A stretch of DNA of 29,219 bases, from assembly GCA_905211675.1 (NCBI GenBank), contig CAJMBP010000012.1, positions 1 through 29,219 on the forward strand. Direction: 5' to 3'. Positions within the stretch are counted from its first letter, which is position 1. Each line of letters starts with the position of its first letter. Below the pieces are notes generated by a model that was not told where the DNA came from, did not search any database, and worked only from the letters and a program-made list of their open reading frames with translations. Positions 7,905 to 17,032 of this stretch are shown in pieces. This DNA is from an uncultured Oscillospiraceae bacterium. GTDB lineage: Bacteria; Bacillota; Clostridia; Oscillospirales; Acutalibacteraceae. The position numbers and the translations under genes are program-made.

Positions 7905-9178
7905 TGGCTAACGCAAGAAAAATTGCGCTCAAAGCATTGCTTGAGGTGCGGAGCATGGGTGCATATTCAAATATAACGCTAAATAAACTGTTAAATGACA
8001 GCGAACTTTCCGATTGTGAAAAATCGTTTACAACCGCGTTGTTTTACGGAGTTTTGGATCGAACCTTGACGCTCGACCATGTTTTGTCGAAGCATATAAA
8101 ATCTCCGCTTAAAAAGGTTTCGCCGTTTGTTCTCGAAAATTTACGGTTAGCGCTTTTTCAAATAATGTTTATGGACAAAATTCCCGAAAGCGCCGCAGTT
8201 AATGAAGCGGTAAAAATAGTAAAGGCTTCAAAGCAAAAAAATCTTTCGGGCTTTGTAAACGGTGTTTTGCGAAATATTTTACGGGAGGGAGCAACCCTGC
8301 CTGACGGCGACGGCGTAAATGACCTATCGGTAAGGTATTCCTGTCCGCAGTGGATTGTAAGCAGTCTTTTAACCGACTACGGTTTTGAAAACACAAAAGA
8401 ATTTTTAGATCATTCACTTTCGGCACCTAATGTGATATTAAGGGTAAATACTTTAAAAACCGATGCCGAATCTTTAATTTCCGAGTTGCTCAATTTAAAA
8501 ATACCCGCCAAGAAAGGTTTGGTTGAAAACTCTGTTATAATAGACGGCGGTATTGATGTTTCGCACAATAAGTTGTATAAAAACGGTCTTTTCCATATTC
8601 AAGATTCTGCCTCGCAAATAGCGGTTAAGGTGCTGTCGCCCAAAGGTAACGAAAGGGTGCTTGATTTGTGTTCGGCTCCGGGCGGCAAGGCCTTTACAAT
8701 GGCTCAATATATGGAAAACAGCGGAGAAATTGTTGCATGTGATATTTACAGTCACCGAGTTGAACTTATAAATAACGGTGCAAAACGACTGGGGATTGAT
8801 ATTATAAAGCCTGTTGTAAACAACGCCTGTGTATATAATGCAAATCTCGGCACATTTGACGCCGTACTGTGTGATGTTCCGTGCTCGGGAATAGGCGTTA
8901 TTCGCCGAAAACCCGAAATTAAGTATAAAAGCCTTGAAGAGTATAACGATATCACGCAAATTCAAGCACAAATTCTTGATAACGCCGACCTTTATCTTAA
9001 AGAAAATGGGCGCATACTGTACTCAACCTGTACCGTAAGAAAATGCGAAAACGACTTTGTTGTACAGCGTTTTCTTGACAAACACCCATATTATGAGTTA
9101 AAATACCAACATACCTTTATGCCGCACATTGACGGCACCGACGGATTTTATTGCGCCCTTTTGCAAAAAAGCAGGTGA
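7904..9178 (+). CDS. rsmB: 16S rRNA (cytosine-967-C5)-methyltransferase RsmB
   Basis: S-adenosylmethionine-dependent methyltransferase for C967 of 16S rRNA. The 424-residue protein has an N-terminal NusB-like RNA-binding domain (about residues 1-135), containing KIALKALLEVRSMGAYSNI and PESAAVNEAVKI. The catalytic domain has the SAM motif LDLCSAPGGKAF and two conserved cysteines, Cys327 in DVPCSG and Cys376 in YSTCTV. Its 3' end carries a GGTGAT element that may help initiate rlmN. Order fmt-rsmB-rlmN is the standard Firmicutes order. Confidence 0.97.
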   Translation: MANARKIALKALLEVRSMGAYSNITLNKLLNDSELSDCEKSFTTALFYGVLDRTLTLDHVLSKHIKSPLKKVSPFVLENLRLALFQIMFMDKIPESAAVNEAVKIVKASKQKNLSGFVNGVLRNILREGATLPDGDGVNDLSVRYSCPQWIVSSLLTDYGFENTKEFLDHSLSAPNVILRVNTLKTDAESLISELLNLKIPAKKGLVENSVIIDGGIDVSHNKLYKNGLFHIQDSASQIAVKVLSPKGNERVLDLCSAPGGKAFTMAQYMENSGEIVACDIYSHRVELINNGAKRLGIDIIKPVVNNACVYNANLGTFDAVLCDVPCSGIGVIRRKPEIKYKSLEEYNDITQIQAQILDNADLYLKENGRILYSTCTVRKCENDFVVQRFLDKHPYYELKYQHTFMPHIDGTDGFYCALLQKSR

Positions 9179-9209
9179 TAACATCACAAATAAGTTAGAT
9201 TTAAAGTCA

Positions 9210-10238
9210 ATGAGCAGTCAGGCGCTATCGAAGCTGCTTGAAGATTTAGGGCAGCCCAAATTTCGCGCGCTGCAGCTTTTCAAATGGTTGCAGTCGGGTG
9301 TTGACAGTTTTGACGAGATGACTAATATTCCGCTTTCGTTAAGAAAAGAATTAAACGAACTCGGGTATATTGCAACCGTAAAGCCTGTTCGAAAGTATGT
9401 GTCAAAAATTGACGGCACGGTTAAATATGTTTACGAATTATTTGACGGTGAACTTATAGAGTCCGTTCTTATGAAATATGAACACGGCTATACCGTTTGT
9501 ATTTCAACGCAGGTAGGTTGCCGTATGGGGTGCAAATTTTGTGCTTCGGGAATTTACGGCCTTACAAGAAACCTTAGCGCATCCGAAATGCTTTCTCAAA
9601 CAACATACGCCGAGCGTGACAACAACATACGCATTTCAAATGTTGTAATGATGGGTATGGGCGAGCCACTTGATAATTTTGATAACAGTGTTGCTTTTTT
9701 AAAGCTTGTAAGTGATGACAACGGCCTTAATATAGGGCTTCGGCATATTTCGCTTTCAACATCGGGTGTTGTAAGCGGAATTGATAGGCTTGCCGAATAT
9801 AATTTTCCGATAACGCTTTCAATTTCACTTCATGCACCTAATGATGAAATAAGAAACCGCACAATGCCAGTAAATAAAAGGTGGAACATAACCGAATTGC
9901 TGAACGCCTGCAGGCGTTATCAAAAGGTTACATCACGGCGAATTTCGTTTGAATACGCCTTAATCGAAGGGGTTAATGACAGCGATGAAAATGCAAAACA
10001 GCTTGCGTTTGTTCTTAAAGGAATAATGTGCCATGTTAATTTAATACCTGCGGATCCCATAAAAGAAAATACCTTTAAAAAGCCCGACCGTAAGGCAATA
10101 ATTGCTTTTCAAAAAAAGCTTGAGGATTACGGAATTACCACAACAATACGCAGAACGCTGGGTGCCGATATAAACGCGTCTTGCGGTCAGCTTAAAAAGA
10201 AAACAAAGGAGGAGATAGCCGGTGCGAATATTTGCTGA
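9210..10238 (+). CDS. rlmN: Dual-specificity rRNA/tRNA adenine-C2 methyltransferase RlmN
   Basis: Radical SAM enzyme that makes m2A2503 in 23S rRNA and m2A37 in some tRNAs. The iron-sulfur motif is Cys104-x3-Cys108-x2-Cys111 (CRMGCKFC). The two extra mechanistic cysteines are Cys97 (VCIST) and Cys325 (ASCGQ), and MGMGEPLDN is conserved. From ATG 9210 the protein has 342 residues. Similarity to the family appears to extend upstream in frame (KLDLKS before the Met), yet no ATG, GTG or TTG lies between that segment and the TTG at 9129, which has no ribosome site. An AGGTGAT at 9173-9179 overlaps the rsmB stop. The true N-terminus may therefore be slightly longer, on an unusual start codon. Confidence 0.94.
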   Translation: MSSQALSKLLEDLGQPKFRALQLFKWLQSGVDSFDEMTNIPLSLRKELNELGYIATVKPVRKYVSKIDGTVKYVYELFDGELIESVLMKYEHGYTVCISTQVGCRMGCKFCASGIYGLTRNLSASEMLSQTTYAERDNNIRISNVVMMGMGEPLDNFDNSVAFLKLVSDDNGLNIGLRHISLSTSGVVSGIDRLAEYNFPITLSISLHAPNDEIRNRTMPVNKRWNITELLNACRRYQKVTSRRISFEYALIEGVNDSDENAKQLAFVLKGIMCHVNLIPADPIKENTFKKPDRKAIIAFQKKLEDYGITTTIRRTLGADINASCGQLKKKTKEEIAGANIC

Positions 10239-10947
10239 AACCGACAAAGGAAAAGTGCGCAGTATAAATCAAGATGCCTTTGCCCTAAACACACTGTCCG
10301 ACGGAGCAGCTTTAGCCATTGTATGTGACGGTATGGGCGGCGCAAATGCAGGCGATGTCGCAAGCAAAACCGCAGTTGATATAATATTGCAATATATATT
10401 AGCTTCATACACGCCGACTATGAACTCCGAGGCTGTGATTAAGCTTATAAATAACGCTATAGCATCCGCTAATTTTGAAATATACGATTTATCGCTTAAA
10501 GATGAAAATCTAAAAGGAATGGGAACCACCGCAGTTGTTGCGGTTGTGCGTGAAAATGTTGCTTTAATATGCAACATTGGCGACAGCAGAGCGTATTTAT
10601 ACGATAATGAATTAAAACAAATCACACGCGATCACTCGGTTGTTCAATCGCTTGTTGAAAGCGGAAAGCTGTCTCCCGAGCAGGCAAGGGTGCATCCCGA
10701 AAAAAATGTAATAACAAGAGCGCTTGGTGTTGAAAAAAGTGTTTTGCCTGACAGTTACACGGTAGATTTTAATGAAAACGGTAAAATTTTGCTTTGTACC
10801 GACGGTATGAGTAATTTTGTTTCGGAAAACCGAATTTTTGAAATTTTAAAAAACAATAACATTGAAAAAATAACCGAATTGCTTATTGAAGAGGCAAATC
10901 GGGGCGGCGGCAAAGACAACATTACTGTTGCCGTAGTTTCCTACTGA
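10222..10947 (+). CDS. prpC: PP2C-family serine/threonine phosphatase (PrpC/Stp)
   Basis: Metal-dependent phosphatase that reverses phosphorylation by the adjacent kinase PrkC. The 241-residue protein has the expected motifs: NQDAF (Asp18), VCDGMGGANAGD (Asp36), CNIGDSRAYL, LCTDGMSNF and GGKDNITVAVV, which carry the metal-binding aspartates. It starts at GTG 10222 behind a strong AAGGAGGAG at 10206-10214 and overlaps the 3' end of rlmN by 17 bases. It lies 20 bases before the kinase gene, the conserved phosphatase-kinase pair. Confidence 0.97.
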   Translation: MRIFAETDKGKVRSINQDAFALNTLSDGAALAIVCDGMGGANAGDVASKTAVDIILQYILASYTPTMNSEAVIKLINNAIASANFEIYDLSLKDENLKGMGTTAVVAVVRENVALICNIGDSRAYLYDNELKQITRDHSVVQSLVESGKLSPEQARVHPEKNVITRALGVEKSVLPDSYTVDFNENGKILLCTDGMSNFVSENRIFEILKNNNIEKITELLIEEANRGGGKDNITVAVVSY

Positions 10948-10967
10948 CAGAAAGGATTGTGTTTTAA

Positions 10968-13028
10968 ATGGATAAATATGTAGGTAAGCGTTTAGACGGA
11001 CGTTACGAAATTCAAGAGATTATCGGTGTCGGAGGTATGGCAGTTGTTTATAAGGCGCACGATAATGTTGAAAACCGTACTGTTGCCATTAAAATTCTTA
11101 AAGATGAAATTGTTACTAACGAGGAGTTTATTCGTAGGTTTAAGAATGAATCCAAGGCAATCGCCGTTCTTTCTCACCCTAATATTGTAAAAGTCTATGA
11201 TGTAAGCTTCGGCGATCTTATTCAGTATATTGTAATGGAATACATAGACGGAATAACCCTTAAAGAATTTATTGAACGGCAGGGCAGTCTTAAATGGAAG
11301 GACGCCGTGTATTTTACCGTTCAGATTTTAAAGGGTTTACAGCACGCTCACGATAAGGGCATCGTTCACCGTGATGTTAAGCCGCAAAATATTATGGTTT
11401 TGTCTGACGGAACAATAAAGGTTGCCGACTTCGGTATAGCGCGTTTTGCAAGGAACGAACAACGCACAATAACCGATAAGGCAATAGGCTCGGTTCATTA
11501 TATAAGCCCCGAGCAGGCACGCGGTGAAAAGACCGACGAAAAGGCCGATATATATTCGGTTGGCGTAATGCTTTATGAAATGCTTACAGGAAGGCTTCCG
11601 TTTGAGGCCGAAAGCGCTGTTTCAGTTGCTATTATGCAGCTTCAGCGCGACCCTGAATTGCCTACTGCAATTAACCCGTCAATTCCGCTGGGACTTGAAC
11701 AGATTACAATGCACGCAATGCAGAAAAATCCAGAACGCCGATATCAGTCGGCTTCTGAAATTCTTTGTGATTTAGAGCAGCTTAAAAAAGACCCCGACAC
11801 TACATTCGATTATTCCTATTTTGTTGACAATTCGCCTACAAAATTTGTTGATACGTTAATGTCGTCAACCCCTGCTTCTGCGGTTGAAAATGAAGATAAC
11901 GGCAATGATGAAGAACAAAAAGAAAAGAATAATATGATACCTATTCTCGCGGGTATAGCCTCGGCGCTTATTATTGCGATTATTATTCTTGCAATAATAT
12001 TTGTGCCCAAGCTTTTTAAGGGTACCGGTAAAGAAATAGAGTGCCCGAATTTTGTTGGTATGACTATCGATGAGGTTAAGGAAAACAAGTATTACCAGTC
12101 GTTTGAAATCGAGTGGGAAAACAAAGCAAACGAAAATTACGATGTCGGAATTGTTTGCGAACAGTCGCAGTCTGCAGGTAAAAAGCTCAAAAAGGGTGCT
12201 GTTATTACCCTTTATGTAAGCACCGGTAAGACAAACATAAAAATTCCCGATGTTTACGGTAAAACCGAATCTTATGCCGTGTCCGAGCTTAAATCAAAGA
12301 ACTTCACAACAGTTGTAAAAGCAGTTGCTGATGATGAGGTTGAAGAAGGACTTGTTATTAAGACCGAACCTGCAAGAACTACCGTTGTTGCAGAGGGTTC
12401 AGAGGTTACGGTTTATGTAAGCACAGGTAAGGCAACAAAAATGCTTGATGTTCCCAATGTTGTAGGTCTTACACAGGAAAAGGCGCAATCCGACATTGAA
12501 AAGCTGGGTCTTACGGTTGAAATTGAAACCCGCGACCTTACTTCGAATGATAAAGAGTATCCGAAAGGCTATGTAATAGCACAGTCGCCTGATGCAAATT
12601 CAAGCGAAAAAGTGCCGGAAGGCACCGTTATTAAGATTTATGTAAGTTCTGGTGTTGTTAACTACACTTACAGCCCTGCCGTTGCTATCAGAAGCGATTT
12701 TGTCGATTTTGAAAAAACCGGTTATGTATCACTTTGGGCAGACGGAAAAATGATTAGCGAAAGCGAAAAGCTTGACTTTTCCGAAAAAAGCTCCTACACA
12801 TTTAAAGAAATGACCGGTACCGCAAAAGAAATAAAATATACCGTTAAAGTAAGATTCGGCACCGACGAAGAATACTACACCTATGCTACTGTTAATGTTG
12901 ACGCTTCTAAAGACAAAACTACCGAGGTTAGCAGCAGCAAAGATTATAAAAAGTATGTTTCAAATACCTCAAGTCAGCCATCAAACCCTTCAAGCAGCAG
13001 TGAAAACTCAAGCAGCAGTCAGGATTAG
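10968..13028 (+). CDS. prkC: PASTA-domain Ser/Thr protein kinase PrkC
   Basis: Membrane kinase that senses peptidoglycan fragments and controls cell-wall, growth and germination functions in Firmicutes. The cytoplasmic kinase domain (about 1-275) has the glycine loop GVGGMAVV, Lys42, catalytic HRDVKPQN with Asp136, and DFG at 154-156. An acidic juxtamembrane linker leads to one membrane helix at about 323-350. Outside, three PASTA repeats span about 355-560, each ending in a YVSTG or YVSSG type strand. They are followed by an additional beta-rich segment and a Ser/Pro/Asn-rich tail. At 686 residues it is slightly longer than three-PASTA homologues. It lies between its phosphatase and rsgA. 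Confidence 0.96.
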   Translation: MDKYVGKRLDGRYEIQEIIGVGGMAVVYKAHDNVENRTVAIKILKDEIVTNEEFIRRFKNESKAIAVLSHPNIVKVYDVSFGDLIQYIVMEYIDGITLKEFIERQGSLKWKDAVYFTVQILKGLQHAHDKGIVHRDVKPQNIMVLSDGTIKVADFGIARFARNEQRTITDKAIGSVHYISPEQARGEKTDEKADIYSVGVMLYEMLTGRLPFEAESAVSVAIMQLQRDPELPTAINPSIPLGLEQITMHAMQKNPERRYQSASEILCDLEQLKKDPDTTFDYSYFVDNSPTKFVDTLMSSTPASAVENEDNGNDEEQKEKNNMIPILAGIASALIIAIIILAIIFVPKLFKGTGKEIECPNFVGMTIDEVKENKYYQSFEIEWENKANENYDVGIVCEQSQSAGKKLKKGAVITLYVSTGKTNIKIPDVYGKTESYAVSELKSKNFTTVVKAVADDEVEEGLVIKTEPARTTVVAEGSEVTVYVSTGKATKMLDVPNVVGLTQEKAQSDIEKLGLTVEIETRDLTSNDKEYPKGYVIAQSPDANSSEKVPEGTVIKIYVSSGVVNYTYSPAVAIRSDFVDFEKTGYVSLWADGKMISESEKLDFSEKSSYTFKEMTGTAKEIKYTVKVRFGTDEEYYTYATVNVDASKDKTTEVSSSKDYKKYVSNTSSQPSNPSSSSENSSSSQD

Positions 13029-13030
13029 TT

Positions 13031-13912
13031 ATGACAGGTGTACTTACCAAAGCAATTTCCGGCTTTTACTATGTCAGCTGTGACGGTAGATTATACGAGT
13101 GTAAAGCCAGGGGAAACTTTCGCAAGGCGGGAGTTTCCCCTGTTGTGGGTGATGGCGTAGAATTCAGTCCTACCGATAATGTGCACGGAGTTATTGAAAA
13201 TATAAATCAAAGAAAAAACTTTTTAACACGGCCGCTTGTTGCAAATATTGATAAGCTGTTTATTGTATCGGCGTATAAAACTCCGTCGCCCGACACCCTT
13301 ATGATAGACCATCTGACGGCTTTGGCTATTTATAATAACATTGAACCTATAATTGTGTTCAATAAAGCCGATATGGGTGATTTTGACGAGCTGTACGCTG
13401 TTTATAAAAAATCGGGGTTTAAAACCTTTGTTGTATCTGCTAAAAATAATTTAGGTTTACAACAGCTGTATAAAGAAATAAGCGGCAGTATATGCGCTTT
13501 TTCGGGTAATTCGGGCGTCGGTAAGTCAAGCATTTTAAACGCACTTTTTCCTGATTTAAAGCTAAAAACGGGCGAGGTAAGCGAAAAATTAGGACGCGGC
13601 AGGCATACTACGCGCCATACTCAGCTGTTCGAAACCGAAAACGGCTTTGTGGTTGATACGCCGGGTTTTTCATCGATTGAAACAAACGCCGACCTTTACA
13701 GCTTTAAAATATCTCTTGCAGACTGCTTTCCCGATTTTTCGGACTATATAGGAAACTGTAGGTTTTCATCCTGCACACATACAAATGAAAAAGGGTGCGC
13801 CGTTATTGATGCTGTAAACAGCGGAAAAATTGAGAAAACCCGCCACCAAAGTTATGCAACGCTTTTAAGCGAATTAAAAAATGTTACACAATGGAATAAC
13901 CGCCTAAAATAA
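13031..13912 (+). CDS. rsgA: Ribosome small-subunit biogenesis GTPase RsgA
   Basis: Circularly permuted GTPase that checks late 30S maturation. The 293-residue protein has an N-terminal OB fold. The GTPase motifs come in permuted order: G4 NKAD (111-114), then G1 GNSGVGKS (159-166), then G3 DTPG (209-212). A C-terminal zinc knuckle CRFSSCTHTNEKGC has the family C-x4-C-x-H-x5-C spacing. It begins 2 bases after the prkC stop, so it is probably coupled; in Bacillus RsgA is a substrate of PrkC. The Bacillus neighbours rpe and thiN are missing after it. Confidence 0.97.
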   Translation: MTGVLTKAISGFYYVSCDGRLYECKARGNFRKAGVSPVVGDGVEFSPTDNVHGVIENINQRKNFLTRPLVANIDKLFIVSAYKTPSPDTLMIDHLTALAIYNNIEPIIVFNKADMGDFDELYAVYKKSGFKTFVVSAKNNLGLQQLYKEISGSICAFSGNSGVGKSSILNALFPDLKLKTGEVSEKLGRGRHTTRHTQLFETENGFVVDTPGFSSIETNADLYSFKISLADCFPDFSDYIGNCRFSSCTHTNEKGCAVIDAVNSGKIEKTRHQSYATLLSELKNVTQWNNRLK

Positions 13913-13919
13913 TAAACCG

Positions 13920-15398
13920 ATGAATATTTTCAAAAGGCCTATGTTTTATGCGGCGCTTGTTTGCTCTGTTTCTGCCGCAGTTTCTTTGTTTAGTCTTGGC
14001 TTTGCTGTTATAATTACGGCGTCATCACTGTTAATACTTATTTCGGTAAGCGTTTTTTGTAAAAAAATTAAGTATATTACCGTTTCGGCTTTTATACTCT
14101 TGTTTCTGTTAAATTTAATTTTGCAATTTAAGAATATACAACAGATTGAAAAGCTTGATTCGCAGAGCGTATCAGGCAGTTTTCTTGTTACGGATGATAC
14201 CGTTGAATATGAAAAATTCAATACAGTCGAGTTAAAGGTTTTACGCAGTAAAAATATTCCAAAAAATATAAAAGTCTTTGCTTTTGACAATAGAAAATCC
14301 AATCTTAAAATGGGCGATATAATAAGCGGTACTTTGCAATTAAATTCAATAAAAATTTATGATGAATACAGAGCAGTTGATTATGCCGACGGCGTTTACG
14401 CCACTGCAAAACTTACCAATGTTAAAAAGAGCGGACGGTCTAATTATTTTTACCAAACAGCTCACAACATACGCTTATATATAAAAAATGCAATACACAC
14501 CTGTTTCGGTAATGAAGCAGACAGTTTTTTAACTGCACTTACCGTAGGCGACAAGTCGCTTTTGAGTGATACATTCTTAAATAATGTAAAATCTACCGGT
14601 GTCAGTCATTTGATTGTGATTTCGGGTATGCATCTGGCCGTAATTATGATGACGGTGTTTTTTGTAACTGACCGAATGTTTTATAACAAATATATAAGAT
14701 GCTTAATTACGGTGGGTTCAGTTTTGTTTGTAAGTGCTGTGTGCGGATTCGGTATGTCGGTAATAAGGGCAGGAACCATGTATATTTTTGCGGCTTTTGC
14801 GTCCGTTTTTAACCGTGAAAGCGATTTGTTAAATTCAATGTGCGCCTCGGTTACCGCAGTGCTTATAAGTTCGCCGTTTGCTGTATTTAACGTTTCTTTT
14901 CAAATGTCTGTTTTATCAACGCTGGCGCTTGTTTGGGTGTTGCCGTTTTATTATAACCTGTTTATTAAAAAATTTAAAATTACCTCTAAATTTTTAAAAG
15001 CAATAATAAGCACGGCATTGTGCTCTGTCACGGCGGTTATTTTTACATTGCCTGTAAAAATAAAAAACTTCGGCTTTGTGTCTGTGGTTTCACCCGTTAC
15101 AAATCTTTTGGTTGTTTTGCCGGTAAATCTTGCCCTTGGCTTTAACATAATTGCGATTGCGGTTTCGGCAATCCCGCCTATAAAATTTTTAAGTTATCCT
15201 TTGTTTTTTGCAGCGGGTCTTTTTTCAAAATTTATAACCGTTGCCGTAAATGCAGTTGCGCGTCTGCCGATAACGGTTGCGGTTTTGCCCAAAAGTGCTT
15301 TTTGGTGGGCTATATTACTTATTTTTGCAATCATAGCATATATGTATTTTAATGAATTCAAAAGAAAGGGAAGTGATTTTCGTGCCGACGGTATATGA
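13920..15398 (+). CDS. comEC: ComEC/Rec2-family DNA-uptake channel protein, lacking the metallo-beta-lactamase domain
   Basis: Polytopic membrane protein of 492 residues. The first 70 residues hold several hydrophobic helices, followed by a soluble OB-like region (about 80-180) and the Competence domain. The latter is recognised by ALTVGDKSLLSD, VSHLIVISGMHLAV and FGMSVIRAGTMYI, and contains many membrane helices up to about residue 480. Full ComEC proteins are near 750 residues with a C-terminal metallo-beta-lactamase-like domain. Here the stop codon comes right after the membrane part and overlaps holA, so that domain is absent. No clear ribosome site precedes ATG 13920; ATG 13941, behind AAAAGG, is an alternative. 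DNA transport activity is uncertain. Confidence 0.85.
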   Translation: MNIFKRPMFYAALVCSVSAAVSLFSLGFAVIITASSLLILISVSVFCKKIKYITVSAFILLFLLNLILQFKNIQQIEKLDSQSVSGSFLVTDDTVEYEKFNTVELKVLRSKNIPKNIKVFAFDNRKSNLKMGDIISGTLQLNSIKIYDEYRAVDYADGVYATAKLTNVKKSGRSNYFYQTAHNIRLYIKNAIHTCFGNEADSFLTALTVGDKSLLSDTFLNNVKSTGVSHLIVISGMHLAVIMMTVFFVTDRMFYNKYIRCLITVGSVLFVSAVCGFGMSVIRAGTMYIFAAFASVFNRESDLLNSMCASVTAVLISSPFAVFNVSFQMSVLSTLALVWVLPFYYNLFIKKFKITSKFLKAIISTALCSVTAVIFTLPVKIKNFGFVSVVSPVTNLLVVLPVNLALGFNIIAIAVSAIPPIKFLSYPLFFAAGLFSKFITVAVNAVARLPITVAVLPKSAFWWAILLIFAIIAYMYFNEFKRKGSDFRADGI

Positions 15399-16437
15399 AG
15401 ACGCACTTATGCGTGATATATCTGCAAAGCATTTTTCGCCTGTATATATCATTTACGGTGATGACCCGTATCTTAAAAAGCACTATCAAGATGCCTTGGC
15501 AAAAAAAGCTTCCGACGGGGACCAGTTTTTCAACCTTCAAAAATTTGAGGGCAATACCGATTTGCAAGAGGTTTTCGATGCAGTAAATCAGTTCCCCATG
15601 ATGGCGGAACGCAAAAGCGTAGTGCTATCCGATTTTGATTTTGAAAAATGCAGCAAAGACGATTTTGAAAGACTTTTACAGATTATTAAAAATGCCAACG
15701 ACAGCTGTGTTTTGATTATTTGCTTTATTGCAATTGATTTTGACGCTAAAAAAGGTAATAAAGAAAAAAGACTTATGAATGCGGCAAACAAGGCAAACGG
15801 AAAATGCGTCGAAATTAACCACCGCAGTGTCACGGCGCTAGTTAAAATGCTTTCAGACGGGGCAAAAAAACGCGGTTGCGTCCTCGGTGAAATAGCCGCG
15901 CGTTATTTGATAGAAGTGTCGGGTAACGACCTAAACACATTAAAAAACGAACTTGACAAGCTTTGCGCCTTTGTATCGGAGGGTGAAATAACAAAAGAAA
16001 CCGTTGATTTGGTTTCGTCAAAATCTGTTGAGGCTTCTGTTTATGAATATGTTAAACAAATCTTTGCGGGTAACATTTCAGAGGCTTTAAAAACACTTAA
16101 TGATATGTTTTTTATGCATATCGAGCCTATGTCAATACTCTACATTGTTTCTTCGTCTTATGTCGATATACACCGTGTTACAGCGGCAAAAAACGCATCG
16201 GTTACAAAGGCCCAAACAGTGCAGGATTTTGCATACCCCCAAAACCGAGAATTTTTACTTGACCGTGCTGCTCAAAACTCAAAAAAGTTAGATTCAAAAA
16301 AATTAAGGCTAAGTCTTGAGGCGCTGACAAAGGCAGATAAAGCGTTAAAAACTTTTGCAAACGACCCGCACGCCGTTCTTGAACAGTTGACGGTGAAATT
16401 AGTATATATACTTGCAAAGGGTGAGGCCGTTGATTAA
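15382..16437 (+). CDS. holA: DNA polymerase III delta subunit (clamp-loader subunit HolA)
   Basis: Clamp-loader delta subunit that opens the beta sliding clamp. The 351-residue protein fits the family (about 340). The N-terminal region has KHFSPVYIIYGDDPYLKKHY, resembling the HolA start, and the middle carries RYLIEVSGNDLNTLKNELDKLCAF. The C-terminal collar domain has FFMHIEPMSILYIVSS. GTG 15382 is preferred as the start because it follows an AAAGGGAAGTGAT element; an in-frame ATG at 15352 and a GTG at 15373 are less well placed. It overlaps the comEC stop, a widely conserved comEC-holA arrangement. Confidence 0.93.
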   Translation: MPTVYEDALMRDISAKHFSPVYIIYGDDPYLKKHYQDALAKKASDGDQFFNLQKFEGNTDLQEVFDAVNQFPMMAERKSVVLSDFDFEKCSKDDFERLLQIIKNANDSCVLIICFIAIDFDAKKGNKEKRLMNAANKANGKCVEINHRSVTALVKMLSDGAKKRGCVLGEIAARYLIEVSGNDLNTLKNELDKLCAFVSEGEITKETVDLVSSKSVEASVYEYVKQIFAGNISEALKTLNDMFFMHIEPMSILYIVSSSYVDIHRVTAAKNASVTKAQTVQDFAYPQNREFLLDRAAQNSKKLDSKKLRLSLEALTKADKALKTFANDPHAVLEQLTVKLVYILAKGEAVD

Positions 16438-17032
16438 ATTAAATCAGGCGGTTATTGTTGAGGGTAAATATGATAAAATCACCCTTGAAAACATTATTGA
16501 CGCCACTATCTTTACAACAGACGGTTACGGCATTTTTAAAAACAAAGAAAAGCGAGAGCTTATAAGGCTTTTGGCAATTCGGCGCGGTATTGTCGTAATT
16601 ACCGACTCGGATTCCGCAGGCGCTCTTATTCGCTCGCACATAAAGCAAATTTGCACAAGCGGAACTGTAATAAATGTTTATGTACCGCAACTTTCGGGCA
16701 AAGAAAGGCGTAAGACAAAGCCTTCAAAACAAGGCTATTTAGGCGTTGAAGGGTTAGACAGTCAAACAATTATCGAAGCGCTTGAACGCAGTGGAATTAA
16801 AGGGGAGAATGTTACAAAAAAAGCCCCCGAGATCACTAAAATTCAGTTGTATAAATTGGGCTTGTCGGGCGGTGTAAACAGCGCAAAACTGCGTGACAGC
16901 CTTGCAGAGCACCTCAATTTACCCAAAGGCATATCCTGCAACGCTTTTTTAGACAGTGTTAATGCGGTATGCGGTTATAACGAATTTGTTAAGGCGGTGG
17001 AATTATGGCGGCAAGAAACGGACAAAAGGTAA
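16430..17032 (+). CDS. rnmV: Ribonuclease M5 (TOPRIM domain, 5S rRNA maturase)
   Basis: Toprim-fold nuclease that trims the 5S rRNA precursor in low-GC Gram-positives. The frame gives 200 residues from TTG 16430, behind an AAAGGGTGAGG ribosome site. This start yields MIKLNQAVIVEGKYDK, which matches how the family begins. The TOPRIM residues are Glu11 in VEGKYD and Asp59/Asp61 in TDSDSAG. The C-terminal region (GISCNAFLDSVNAVCGYNEFVKAV) is typical of the family's DUF4093 domain. In Bacillus rnmV sits near tatD and ksgA; here it overlaps the holA stop by 8 bases and the WYL regulator start by 28. Confidence 0.88.
   Translation: MIKLNQAVIVEGKYDKITLENIIDATIFTTDGYGIFKNKEKRELIRLLAIRRGIVVITDSDSAGALIRSHIKQICTSGTVINVYVPQLSGKERRKTKPSKQGYLGVEGLDSQTIIEALERSGIKGENVTKKAPEITKIQLYKLGLSGGVNSAKLRDSLAEHLNLPKGISCNAFLDSVNAVCGYNEFVKAVELWRQETDKR

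Noticed and set aside
9129..9209. TTG start for rlmN at 9129
   Set aside because: No ribosome site, and the added residues are just the other frame of the rsmB C-terminus; a start nearer 9183-9210 is more likely.
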